Source: Notospermus geniculatus (Eukaryota > Nemertea > Pilidiophora > Heteronemertea > Lineidae). From it: a stretch of DNA of 64,000 nucleotides. Positions within the stretch are counted from its first letter, which is position 1, and each line of letters begins with the position of its first letter. Of this stretch, positions 1 to 10,020 are shown in pieces. The DNA lies in the NCBI GenBank assembly GCA_002633025.1, contig NMRB01001458.1, positions 26,156 through 90,155 on the forward strand, read 5' to 3'. The notes under the pieces are model-generated. The model made no database searches and was not told the origin of the DNA. It was given only the letters and a program-made list of their open reading frames with translations. Position numbers and translations under genes: made by a program.

Positions 1-1097
1 TCGGACCACGACATTTTGATCAACTTCCTACAGTCTCCAGAATTCTTATGTTTACCACAGAATTTACACGTAGATTCTGTCGTCACGGTCAGCGCAGATG
101 CAGACGAAACGGTTTCCTCACTTGACACGTTTGATTCAGTGGTTTTAGAATTTGCATGTGACGGCACCGAAGGGGTTTTAAACGACTCACAACGTTCCCG
201 TCGTTGAATCTCTCCCTTGAGAAACTGCAGAAGCCAGGGCAGGTCTCGTTCGTGCCCTTCGGCATTTCTGGACCACTCCATACGAATTTCATGCGGTAAT
301 CTGGAGAGTATCACTGGTGTTAGAAAGAGCCCGTATGTTGCACCATCAACACCAAGCGTTTCCAAACTCCGGATATGACCTTGCAACCTATCTTGTAACG
401 CCCACAAGTTAGCTACAGTGATTTTGCTAGCACACTGCAAATTCAGCAACTTCTGAATATGCGAGAAAATGATGCGTTCCTTATTATCATATCTTTCTTT
501 CAATAACTGGCGAGCGTTGTTGTAATTGTCAGCCGTCGTGGCCAAACCACTGATCACACCACTAGCTTCACCCCTCAGTAGAGTTTGCAAATAAGTAAGC
601 TTGCTAATTTCTGGGAGATCGGAATCATGTATGGAGGCATTAAACTTATCCCAGAAAGTTCGCCATTCACAAATGTCACCAGAAAATTTCGGCAATTTGA
701 GCTTTGGTAGCTTCACGTTTGGCTTCACAGCTGGGGTGGGATTAAATTGACTAGGTTGAGGAACGCTGCCGAGTTTATGAGACACACCCACATGCGACAT
801 TTCGTCAAATAACACGGCTGCGTCAACACGGCACTTACGTTTTTCCTCTCGGTAGTCTGCTGCCGAATCCACCTCGATCATAAGCTGCTTTTCGTCAGCT
901 ATCTGACATTCGATTTCGGTCTGCACGTCGTCGAGTTTCCCGAGTTGCTTGTCAAATCCGTCCATTTGATCCTTCAGTATGATTTGTGAGATTCGTTGTC
1001 CATCTCGACTTGCTCGTAACGTGTCCCTTATGGCGTTCTCCGCTCGCGTCAGCCATCCCCGGGCCGCCGTTCGTCGTCGTATTAGTTCTTCAGCCAT
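1..1097 (-). CDS. BEL/Pao-type retrotransposon gag-pol, N-terminal part (runs off window)
   Basis: An open frame runs from ATG at 1097 to the window edge without a stop (about 365 codons). It starts with a basic helix rich in Arg (ELIRRRTAARGWLTRAENAI) and a coiled-coil-like stretch. Around residues 170-330 comes a DUF1759-like capsid region, with the landmarks LPKFSGDICEWRTFWDKF, LRGEASGVISGL and LLKERYDNKERII. Near residue 342 a zinc-knuckle-like motif CKFCGKHKNSGDC follows. In the BEL/Pao family this is the Gag that precedes protease, RT and integrase, which would lie left of the window. The start is supported by a primer-binding site and LTR edge just upstream. The frame shows no lesion here, so the copy may be young; the pol half cannot be judged. 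Confidence 0.88.
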   Translation of the reverse strand, partial: MAEELIRRRTAARGWLTRAENAIRDTLRASRDGQRISQIILKDQMDGFDKQLGKLDDVQTEIECQIADEKQLMIEVDSAADYREEKRKCRVDAAVLFDEMSHVGVSHKLGSVPQPSQFNPTPAVKPNVKLPKLKLPKFSGDICEWRTFWDKFNASIHDSDLPEISKLTYLQTLLRGEASGVISGLATTADNYNNARQLLKERYDNKERIIFSHIQKLLNLQCASKITVANLWALQDRLQGHIRSLETLGVDGATYGLFLTPVILSRLPHEIRMEWSRNAEGHERDLPWLLQFLKGEIQRRERCESFKTPSVPSHANSKTTESNVSSEETVSSASALTVTTESTCKFCGKHKNSGDCRKLIKMSWS

Positions 1098-1129
1098 AGT
1101 TCGTTCATGAAGGAGTTTCAGCAGTGTGT

Positions 1130-1147
1130 TCCCGGGTTTCGGCACCA
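1130..1147 (-). other. tRNA primer-binding site of the BEL/Pao element
   Basis: On the minus strand TGGTGCCGAAACCCGGGA follows the LTR end after a few bases. It begins with TGG, the complement of a tRNA CCA end, and its complement looks like a T-arm plus acceptor 3' half. It lies 33 bases before the gag ATG. I did not assign the tRNA. Confidence 0.75.
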
Positions 1148-1152
1148 AATTA

Positions 1153-1509
1153 TGTTGGGGAGAGCATATGGAAGAATAAACGACGGACGAACAAGTTCAT
1201 ATAAAATCTGGCGGCCTAGTGACCAACCACTCTTTATTGCACAAATTTATAGCAAACAAATTGAGATGAGGTAAGAATTCACGGACCGCAAGAGAAAACA
1301 CCTCACATTTGTCACGAGAGTTACGCAGTGACGTTTCGGCCCGCTAAACACTGATTTAAAGGTACCAGTTCGCAACATAGCTATTCAACTCATCATCTCA
1401 CCAACCGTTCAACAAAGTCTGAAACAAATCACACGAACAGATAATTCAAGGTGAAAAAGTCACAATCGACCAGAAGTTGTGGGAAGTGGCGCGAAAAGTG
1501 AAAACGTCG
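1153..1509 (-). repeat. LTR of the BEL/Pao element (outer end uncertain)
   Basis: The minus-strand LTR ends ...CCCCAACA at 1153, next to the primer-binding site, so it has the usual CA-type end. On the plus strand the text from 1153 is AT-rich with a possible polyadenylation signal region. The outer TG edge could not be placed, because the sequence reaches an N at 1510 where another repeat begins. The second LTR is outside the window. Confidence 0.5.
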
Positions 1510-1534
1510 NAGGTACAGTACTTCAGTAGAGCGT

Positions 1535-2089
1535 TTGCTTGAGGATGTCCACATTCCTGACCAACTTTTTTATTGCGATGATCTTAACTGCAACACACAT
1601 AAAGAGGCAATTGAGCAACTATATGATGATGTTGTTAAAGTCTGCTTAACAGCAAGTAGAGAAACGATCCCTGTTTCCTCTTTCAATGAGAGAACAGGGG
1701 GTATACCAGGTTGGAATGAATATGTTTCTAGAGATAGAGAAACCGCCTTATACTGGCACAGACTTTGGAAGTCTATGGGTTCACCTCGTAACGGTCCAGT
1801 TGCCGATATGAGGAGAAATTCGCGAGCCAAATACCATCTGGCCATTCGATTGGTCCGGAAGTCAAAGGATTCTGTAACTGCGAACAACATAGCAAACTCT
1901 CTACTTGAAAATAGGAATAGAGATTTCTGGTCTGAGATAAAAAAAATATCCTCTTCAAAGAAAAGTCTGCCAAAGAATGTAGATGGTCAGGTCGGTAACG
2001 AAGCTATTGGAAATCTTTTTGCTGATAAGTATAAGACTTTATTTAACTCAGTGCCATATTCTGATGATGACATGACTGAAACGCAATGA
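1535..2089 (+). pseudogene. LINE ORF2 fragment: linker between endonuclease and reverse transcriptase
   Basis: A 184-codon frame resembles the region between endonuclease and RT in non-LTR retrotransposons. It has basic, Trp-containing segments such as ETALYWHRLW, RAKYHLAIRLVRK and NRDFWSEIKKISSSKK, then NLFADKYKTLFNSVP. It begins just after the N at 1510, so the endonuclease is missing, and it stops at 2089 before the conserved RT start. The DNA at 2090-2320 between this and the RT frame is not LINE-like: it carries AGGTCA-rich text such as AAGGTCAGAGGCCAAGGTCA and may be an insertion. It is in the same orientation as the RT at 2327, so both probably come from one copy. Confidence 0.72.
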
Positions 2090-2326
2090 CCTTGAAGGTC
2101 AGAGGCCAAGGTCAAGGTCAAACAATTCTAAAGTGCAAATCTGCTCAGAATTTCAGGAGAAAACTAATTAGAGGACTGAATTAACCATCTCCTATAAGTT
2201 TAACAAAGTATGCCTGTTCCAGTTACGCAATACTTCTCAAGGTCAGAGGTCAAGGTCACAGTAAATTAGCTCTAGAGTAGTAAGCTTCTCATCGGAAACC
2301 ATTGACATCGCTCCGATGTCCTTTTC

Positions 2327-3133
2327 TTGTTCTCAACGATAATATCGATTCCTAAGAACTGCAGGAAATCTGCATCAGACTCCAAGAACTATCGTGGTAT
2401 TGCCTTAAACAGTCCTTTATGTAAGTTGTTAGAAGAAGTCATTCTGCTAAAATGTGACCAAGACCTTGTAACCTCTGACCTTCAGTTTGGTTTCAAGAAG
2501 AAAACATCGACTACTCACTGTTCGTACCTTGTGAAAGAGGCAATTCAATATTATCTTAGAGGAGGAAGCAGCGTTTACGCTATGCTCTTGGACGCAAGCA
2601 AAGCGTTCGATCGTGTAGAATACATCAAATTGTTTCGCACATTGCGCAATAAGGGGATGTGTCCATTATTCTGCAGAGTTATTGCCTTTATGTACACTAA
2701 ACAGAAGATGCGAGTTCGCTGGGGCAACTATCACTCAGAATTTTTCTTTGCACAGAATGGTGTTAAACAAGGCGGGATTTTGTCACCGTTTCTCTTTTCA
2801 ATTTATGCAGAGGAACTACTAGAAAACTTAAGAAAAGTTGGTCTTGGATGTCACATTGGGGTAACCTTTGTTGGAGCGTTAGCATACGCTGACGATTTAA
2901 TAATCCTGGCTCCAACCAAGTTTGCTTTAAGCACACTATTGAAAACAGCTTCTGCCAGCGCAGCGCGGTTGCATCTCATTTTCAATCCCGACAAATGTCA
3001 ACTGCTTGTTTTCTCTAGGAAGAACAGAGTGCAAGGGTTTAGGGAATCTATTATATTTGAAGGTGTGCGCGTTGTCGAGGATGATAACGCGAAACACCTT
3101 GGTATAATCATCGGCAATAATGGAACAAGATAA
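2327..3133 (+). pseudogene. LINE reverse transcriptase domain (broken)
   Basis: The frame encodes most of an RT palm and fingers. The visible blocks are SKNYRGIALNSPLCKLLEEV, LQFGFKKKTSTTHCSYLV, the first catalytic Asp block MLLDASKAFDRVEY, NGVKQGGILSPFLFSIY, and the catalytic core AYADDLIILAP. This order is diagnostic for non-LTR retrotransposons; the clade (CR1/L2/Jockey/I-like) is not fixed. The frame ends at 3133 in the first copy of a local duplication that lacks two bases relative to the second copy. The copy is therefore inactive. Confidence 0.85.
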
Positions 3134-3389
3134 CTTCAACGCTACTGTATCAGACTTTAACAAGAGAGTTAATGTTCTCATGTCACGTTTTCACTTTTGC
3201 TGTCCTTTTATTAGATCGCGTCATCGAGTCAAGTACAACAAGCCGTCGAGGATGATAACGCGAAACACCTTGGTATAATCATCAGCAATAATGGCGAACA
3301 AGATAACTTCAACGCTACTGTATCAGACTTTAACAAGAGAGTTAATGTTCTCATGTCGCGTTTTCACTTTTGCTGTCCTTTTATTAGAT
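3074..3389 (+). repeat. Internal direct duplication in the LINE (143 and 145 bp copies)
   Basis: Segment 3074-3216 is repeated almost exactly at 3245-3389. A 28-base linker lies between them. The first copy has AATAATGGAACAAG where the second has AATAATGGCGAACAAG, a 2-base difference that ends the RT frame in copy one. The C-terminal frame resumes from the second copy. Confidence 0.9.
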
Positions 3390-3889
3390 TTAAACTGGTT
3401 GAGACGTATTGTATGTCGTACTATGGTTCACAACTATGGGATTTTAGTCATAATAATGTCGATGTAATTTTTACAGCCTGGCGGCGAGCGGTGCGCAGGG
3501 TCCTTGGACTTCACCCCAGGACACATAACATACTCATTCCTTTGATTATGGGTAGAGACGCCGTTCAGGTCTTACTCCACAGACGGTTACTAAACTTCTT
3601 TAAAGGCGCATATTATCATCAAAATCCCCTTATTCAATTAGCAGCAAAAATTTCCTTCAATGGCAGTGCGTCGGCGATTGGTAATTCCCTTACTTTATTA
3701 CGAAATATGTACAATCTAACTAGAGATAACCTATTAGGCACACATTCCAGTAACCTTATTTCTCCCCCGGTTAACGAGGAGACATCGCGTACCGCAAGAA
3801 CCATTGTTGATTTCATGCACTTGCGTTATGCTCTTCCTGGAGAGTCTGAGAGAATAAACAAAATCCTGAATTTTTGGTCTACTATGTAA
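3353..3889 (+). pseudogene. LINE ORF2 C-terminal region
   Basis: This 178-codon frame follows the RT in the same orientation. It has the usual post-RT block FKLVETYCMSYYGSQLWDF, then AWRRAVRRVLGLHPRTHN, as in the thumb/C-terminal domain of CR1/L2-like LINEs, and ends at a stop after ILNFWSTM. It is separated from the RT by the 143/145-bp duplication. Plain 3' UTR text follows to about 3960; no poly-A tail is obvious. Confidence 0.75.
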
Positions 3890-3959
3890 TGCAAACGGAT
3901 ACTAACCGCTCCTCTGTAAATACATTTCTCCCTGTACTTTATTTGCTCTCTGCTAGTCA

Positions 3960-4855
3960 GGGACCTTATTCACAAAAATTCGTATATTTTTTTAGTTACG
4001 GTACCGTAAAGTACTATTTTACGGTACCGTAAATATCTACCAATTTATAACGCCCCAGCAGCGGTGGCGGTGACGTGCGGCGAATCGCGGAACTGACGCA
4101 GGCTGGCACGACATTACGTCGTCTTTTTCTGCACTGTGAATTATATGAAAAACATCTTTTCTCGCAAGTTTAATAACGTTTTAATAAAAGATAATCATAA
4201 GATATCATAATTCAGAAGGTGAGAATGAAAAAGCCTTGTAAAAAAACTTTCTCCATTGATAAAAAATCCTGGACTTGAATGTTCTGCTTTGTGAATCTAT
4301 AAGATTCTGGCCCCTATAGACACTAATCATTTCTGATGTTGGTTACAGTAAATCTACAATTTTGAGCGAGAATATGGTGCTAAAAATTGTTGACTAAAAA
4401 CCAAATTAATGTTAAAACGTAAAACATTCACTTCCACAGCAGTCTCTTCACCTGTCGAAAACTTTACAAGTCTTGACAACTTCACTGTTTTCAAGCATTT
4501 TTATGAGGTACAAGGGGTACTCTCCTTAGTGTCCTCGGAAGGGGAAACAATACTTCCAAAGGGGACATATTCCCTCAATCCTTCGAACACTCCATTAGTC
4601 CATATGTCCCACCACAAACGGACACCCTATAATGTCCCACCACACACGGACACCTCACAAGGACACCTCTGACTCTGTGAGGTGGACTGTTTCATTTTAA
4701 CCATTGGACACCGCTGAGTCACCATTGGGACACCATTGGAAGCACCCAAGAAACACCCTCTCATACTGTGCGGTGTTCTCTTGGGTGTCCCTGCGGTGTT
4801 CCTGAAGGGTGTTTCTAGGGTGAATTCATGAATATTTTTAGTAGGGGTTTGGCGG
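3960..4855. mobile_element. Non-autonomous element with shared core and GGACACC-type array
   Basis: The core 4200-4515 is similar over about 300 bp to the reverse complement of 39960-40240, including TAATCATTTCTGATGTTGGT and TTTTCAAGCATTTT. The right tip, read inward, is CCCCTACTAAAAATATTC; the other copy has CCCCTATTAAAAATAATATG. Between core and right tip lie many GGACACC/GGTGTCC repeats (about 4590-4810). On the left is an inverted pair of TACGGTACCGTAA palindromes (3997-4033). The left edge is approximate. No coding capacity is supported; the 87-codon frame at 4409 is in the core and array. Confidence 0.6.
4590..4810. repeat. Irregular GGACACC/GGTGTCC subterminal repeat array
   Basis: Short copies of GGACACC in both orientations recur at irregular spacing of about 10-40 bases. 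It is not a regular tandem satellite. It resembles subterminal transposase-binding arrays of CACTA-type elements. Confidence 0.6.
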
Positions 4856-5018
4856 AAAAACCAAGGGAGCATGTGAATGAAGTTGCAGGTTGCATGGCCT
4901 GGGGTCTGTCACGTGGGGTATGGATCAAGACAGATAGCTAAGATGATACAAATCAAGCCTGTTTAGTTCGAATTCAACTTCCACTTTTACTGTTACCAGG
5001 TGTCCATGCTGCCATACA

Positions 5019-7200
5019 GTGGATCGTGGCAAAAAACGAAAACGTGATGATGGAATTTGCATTTTACATGCAAAAGAAGCCAAGGCTGGTGACTTCACCT
5101 TTATTAAGAGTACAAAAGACCCAGATGAACGTTTCAACCACATACGAGAAATCAAAAGGCGGAGACTGTCGCAACCATTGGAATCCCCCTATCGAATGGA
5201 TGCAGTCTGTGCACAGATTCCCGACGTTTACTTAGACAGGCATGGTTACCATCGTAGTTGCTATGTACGTTTCACGGGGAAATCTACAACGCTTGGTGGA
5301 CACCAGTGAGCAGCCATCGACAAGTGAAGGTAGAGCTTCAAGGAGATCGTCAGAAACTATTTTCAATCCCGACTGTATATTTTGTAGACAGGAGAGTCGG
5401 AAAAAGGTAAAAGTGAAAGGCATGTGGACCACAGAAGACAGCAAAAGTTATGAGCGTGGTGGAGGTCAAACTATTGTCAAGCTTGCAGAAGAAAGAGGGG
5501 ACTTCGAACTACTGAGGAGAATTTCAGGTTTTGATCTCTTTTCCTGTGAGGCAAAGTACCACTCAACCTGTCGTCGAGTTTACACTGCTAAGACTCCTGA
5601 GAGCTGGCGGTCTAAATCTGAGGAAAACGTCAATGGGCAAGCAGATTTGGAGAAAGCACACAGGGAATCCTTTGAAAAAGTAGTTGAGGTTATCAATGTG
5701 ACTGTCTTAACATGATTAACAGGTCATAAAGTTGTCCATCTGAGTGACCTACGAACCACTTACATCTCACATCTTACAAAAACCCCCTTTGCAAATCCCA
5801 ATTATAGGGGAGAAAAACTGAAAACAAAATTAGAAAAGTGCAGCGAGTTACAGGGCCTCATTGGCTTCTGTCCTGTAAGGGGAGATGGGCGATTTTTTTC
5901 ATTCAGTGTGTACGGTTTGAAAATGGGCATCAGGGAAGCGATAATATCTAGCTATGAACTTGGACAGAAAGACAAAATCGTGGAGGTCGCTGAGCTGTTA
6001 CGGAATGAAATCGAAAAGACATTTCAACAGATTGATGCAATGCCATGGCCCATCACAGTCAATGATCTCAATCTGACATCATCTGTGCTACCAGATGTTC
6101 TAGAGCAGTTTCTGACACATGTTCTGACAGGGGGCAGAGTACCATCCAGGAGAGTACAGTTAGTCGTTAGGTTAGTTCTCTAGGCCAGGATATATGCCGG
6201 GCTGTTACAAATGGAAATGGAAACTTCCCAAGCATGTGATTTTAGGAATGGCGTTAAATGTTTCGCACTGCTGAACTGATTGTCATTCTCAACCGCATGG
6301 GCCATTGCGACAATTATTCCTTCTTGCTTGAACTGGAAACCGCCATCGCTGTTGCTCTTGAAAAAACATCCAGCCTTTTGCCCTTAAGCATTATCAGGAA
6401 TCCATCCTGCCCATCAATTTTCCACTCTGACTTTGACAATTTTGATGAGTATGTCGATGACGTTTGCGGTGCTGGGTCTGTCCATCGTTCACATGGAATC
6501 ATGCTCCAGGAGGTGATGACGGAAGATGGTGATGACACAGGGGGCACACAGCCAGAGTTAAGATCAATACAAAGAGCAGGCAAAAGGTCTCTGCAGTACA
6601 TCCCAGAAGCGGAACTTCCAGAATGCTATATGGGAAAAAGGAAGTCTCCCAAGCTCGAGATTTCGCAGAAGTATGTGGATGGGGGCCATGAAGCACATGT
6701 AAATAACATGACGAAAAACATGTTGTGGCTACTAATTCGTATTCACAGTGCTCAGACAGGTCAGGAAGTGCCTGGCTGGGGTGGATATGTTTCACTAACT
6801 GGTGATGTCCCATCCACGTTGACTAGAGTGGAATACTATCCAATCATTCGTCATGCAGTCACCGATATTATCGCTGTGAAAGAGTGTCTTCGGTACTCAG
6901 AAGAAGCATCGAAAGAGGTTGGACAACACTACGTCATCACCACGTTTGATCTTGGGGTTCGTATGAATACCCCCTGGTGTGGGCTGAGGAAAAACGTTAC
7001 GAAAACCACATTGTGATGATCGGAACTTTCCATCTTGTCTGTGGCTATTTGAAAATGTTGGGCAAAAAAATGGAAGGGACTGGTTTTTCAGATATTCTCA
7101 TTGAGGCTGACTTGATTTCTTCCAGTTCCTTAAGTGCGGTGATGTCGGCAAAGAACTACTCCAGGTCACTTCATTGTCACAAGGTCATGGTGGAGTCACT
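5019..7200 (+). pseudogene. Decayed member of a Cys/His-rich multicopy protein family, probably transposon-derived
   Basis: Several frames in one orientation form a single broken gene. 5019-5309 has basic KKRKRD, then HRSCYVRFTG. 5242-5715 (shifted frame) has CIFCRQESRK and a later HSTCRRVYT, so the family carries repeated CxxC...HxxC zinc-ligand-like modules. 5715-6183 is helical (LEKCSELQGLIGFCP, VAELLRNEIEK). 6184-6260 still reads as the family (QDICRAVTNG, LPKHVILGMAL) but is frameshifted. 6258-7016 has ILNRMGHCDNYSFLLELETA. 6977-7190 has GTFHLVCGYLKMLGKKMEG and LHCHKVM. I recognise these blocks from multicopy uncharacterised proteins of cnidarians, molluscs and fish, but not a biochemical function. 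At least three frameshifts and loss of homology after about 7190 indicate a pseudogene. Confidence 0.6.
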
Positions 7201-8030
7201 AGTGTGGCGGCGCGGTGTTGCGCCAGGGTTTATGTTAAGTGTAGAGCTGAGATGCCCCCACCCCCTTGTGTGTATAACGACAGTGGAGACGGCCCCTGTC
7301 GCATGGTGCGCAGACGGATGCGCAGGACTCTCTCTCGACCGCATGGTTTTCTGCGACTGGATGTGAATTCGTTTTGTGGTAAATAACGTCTGAAACCTTT
7401 GTGATGCTGCTTTGCGCACGACTGCCCCGTCAATGGCGAGATCATTCCCGCCCGGCGGCATCGGTCTCCGGAATAGGAGCAGTCAGCCGCGCATATTGCG
7501 GACAAAAATGGCAGCAAAGTTCTAGCAGGCCAGTGTACAAGACATCTACGTGATTGCTGCACGATCGATAGTGACTGGGTCCGCTGTAGATGTAGTGACC
7601 ACCTATCGGTCAACTCGCTGCCAGCTCCTATTGCAATCAGCCCAGCAGGTGGTCGCTGTCTGACCGAGCTCAACACAAAGCAATATTATGTCCCGCCTGC
7701 ATATCTTGGAATGAGGTTATAAGCCTGTTAATCGGGCAGCTAATCGTTCTGTGCACTGAATGGTGTCGCCTGCCCACTAATGCCAGGCAGCCAATCGTAT
7801 GCCTTCCCGAAAAAAGAGGCTGGCCTAAAGGGCATGAGCACAGGCAGAGCACTCTAGTGACAAAAAACCTAATCTATACCATGCCCGCTACCAAGTGGCC
7901 TGTACAAGGCCGTAATCCCAGGATTCATGCTGGCAACCCATACTACAAGCCTAATACGTAAACGATGATCACCACCCGGCCTCGAAAACACCATACTCTA
8001 GGCCTATAGCCGTGCACCCTTGAAAACAAC
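7201..8030. other. No supported gene; GC-richer unclassified sequence
   Basis: Frames here overlap in both strands and have no recognisable motif. The sequence differs in base composition from the preceding pseudogene. I see no terminal repeats that delimit it. Confidence 0.5.
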
Positions 8031-8034
8031 TGGA

Positions 8035-8370
8035 GCCGCTAGCCAAACTCTGAATGATACTCGAAATAAAATTCCCATGCCGCCAGCCAAGCTCGCAACG
8101 ACAATACAAAATCTGGTGCCGCCGGCCATGCTCGCAACGACACTCGAAAATAAAATTCCAGTGCCGCCAGCCATGCTCGCAACGGCATCCCAAATATAAC
8201 TCCAGTACCGCCAGCCATGCTCGCAACTGCACTCATATAACTCCAGTACCGCCAGCCATGCTCGCAACGGTACCCAAATAAATATAACTCCAGTACCGCC
8301 AGCCATGCTCGCAACGGCACTCAAAAGTATCACTCCAGTGCCGCCAGCCATGCTCGCAACGGCACGAAAA
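8035..8370. repeat. Minisatellite, about 8 copies of a 42-47 bp unit
   Basis: The unit begins CCGCCAGCCATGCTCGCAAC and ends with a variable A-rich part. Copies start near 8035 (degenerate), 8080, 8121, 8163, 8208, 8250, 8297 and 8341. Spacers vary, so this is a degenerate tandem repeat. Frames through it (VASMAGGTGVI repeats on the minus strand) are artefacts of the repeat. Confidence 0.9.
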
Positions 8371-8374
8371 TTAA

Positions 8375-8504
8375 AGGCCCGTTTCCACAGAAGCGGTAGC
8401 GTGAGCGTTGTGACGCTTCGCCCATTGTTTGGAAGCAGAGCGGCGAAAAATAACAAAAGATTTGACGCATCACGCAGCGTGAAACGCGTCTGTGGAAACG
8501 AGCC
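8375..8504. mobile_element. 130-bp MITE flanked by TTAA
   Basis: Ends are AGGCCCGTTTCCACAGA and TCTGTGGAAACGAGCC, an inverted repeat. TTAA lies on both sides (8371-8374 and 8505-8508), the target duplication used by piggyBac-type elements. It has no coding capacity. Confidence 0.7.
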
Positions 8505-8569
8505 TTAAACCAGCACACGCCCGGAAAACAGCCACACCACGAAAACGGAACACAGCAAATAGGACGTAA

Positions 8570-8750
8570 GGCCCGTTTCCACTATAGCGGATTCCGCGGC
8601 GGTTTCCGGCGAGCGGTGCGGTTTTCACAGGGCTTTGGATAATCCTTCGATGGTGTAACAATACAATGGCCTATTGATTATCCGAATGTCTGTGAAAACC
8701 GCTCCGCTCGCCGCAAGACGCGGCGGAATCCGCTATAGTGGAAACGGGCC
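8570..8750. mobile_element. Hairpin MITE with GGCCCGTTTCCAC tips
   Basis: Arms GGCCCGTTTCCACTATAGCG / CGCTATAGTGGAAACGGGCC are perfect inverted repeats; GCGGTTTTCACAG / CTGTGAAAACCGC continues the pairing inward. The tips resemble the neighbouring MITE at 8375. Flanks (GTAA left, ATTA right) do not give a clean target duplication. Confidence 0.75.
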
Positions 8751-8874
8751 ATTACCGTAGGCGAAGCGCGGACCTCCTTCCAATCCGAGCGTGAAAAGCG
8801 AAGTGAATGACAGGGGCTGCGCTAATCCGCTTTTATAAGGTTCGCTCGACGTTAGGTGTCGCCAGGGGTGGGTA

Positions 8875-8960
8875 GGTCACAACAAGGGTGTTAGGTGTTA
8901 GGATCAGGTGTCATGTGTTAAGAATAACACCAACACTTGATCTTAACACCGGTTGTGACC
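8875..8960. repeat. Short inverted repeat with GGTGTTA motifs
   Basis: GGTCACAAC at the left pairs with GGTTGTGACC at the right, and the interior carries GGTGTTAG/TTAACACC copies facing each other. It could be a tiny MITE. Confidence 0.45.
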
Positions 8961-9696
8961 TCACCCACTGTACGTGGGAGCTCAGAGTCTGAAAGAGCAA
9001 TTATTTGAATATCATACTTGTTCATTCAATCATGGTTTAGTGGCACCCTGTCTATCACTAGATGTAAAGTGATTGTGGCCAATCACTAAATTATACCCGC
9101 CGCTAAATGTGTAATGTTGAGTTAAGCATAAGCAAAAGTTGTAGTCATTCTACTTTGTAAAAGGGAAAGCATGATGCATGATGGCAACGATTTGCAAAAG
9201 TAGACAGACGGACGGACGAGTAAAAAATTAGCAGTATATATGCTCACATTTACAACCACAATAAGTACTCTCTAGATAGAAATTGTTTTCAGTTCTCCAG
9301 TGACATCATCCATTGTACTGGGCATAAAGCAAGTGATCAGCAGTACTACCATCCTGAGAATCTCAGGTCATTCACGGTCGTACCCTCCCTCGATGCCCTC
9401 AGGACATCCACCCAGTTTCGGTGGGAAGAGGGACATTCTCTCATGTGTAGACGCCAATTGGTAACTCACAAATAAACCATGCAATGCAGTGGGGAAATGA
9501 CACTTAATGTAATAACCAAACATCGTACCTGTGCTACAACGTCTGCACACGTATCTGGTGTTACGAGTTACCGGATACCAGGCTCGTAGCATTGTATTTC
9601 ATTCCATAATTTATGCACGCTGTCGAATGACAGCTGCCCCAAACACATGAACTGGATCACACCTTCGTGTTTTGAAACTATCGGTACCGGTACGTA
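8961..9696. other. No supported gene; unclassified flank of the CACTA-like element
   Basis: No motif-bearing frame or delimited repeat was found. GTACCGGTACGTA lies directly at the left transposon boundary. Confidence 0.5.
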
Positions 9697-10020
9697 CACT
9701 GTAAAAAATAAGTGTTGGGGAACAACACATAATAAAACACATTTCAGACACACTTTTGCAACGCCCTTTTGCGTTGTTGGTAAAACACATTTATCTGTTT
9801 ACTTTTAAACAGAATGTGTTGTAAATAAACCTCATTGTGTTTTTATAAAAACACTTGTATGTGTTTAAATCCGATTATTTTGTTAAACACTATCCGTTTA
9901 CAGGTTAAACACGTCATGTGTTTAGTCGCAACACATAGCGTTTGTTAAAAAACGCATTTATGTGTTTATAGCGCAGACACACTTTTACAACACAAAAACA
10001 TGTTTATTAGTTACAAAATG
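9697..10020. repeat. Left subterminal array of AACACA/TGTGTT motifs
   Basis: Many variants such as AACACAT, TGTGTTT and AAACACATTTATGTG recur in both orientations directly inside the CACTG tip. A matching array lies at 18335-18604. Such arrays bind transposase in CACTA elements; binding here is inferred. Confidence 0.75.

Noticed and set aside
8035-8370. Regular repeats with variable spacers, superficially CRISPR-like
   Set aside because: The spacers are short, A-rich and related to each other, repeats are degenerate, and the surroundings are eukaryotic. It is a minisatellite.
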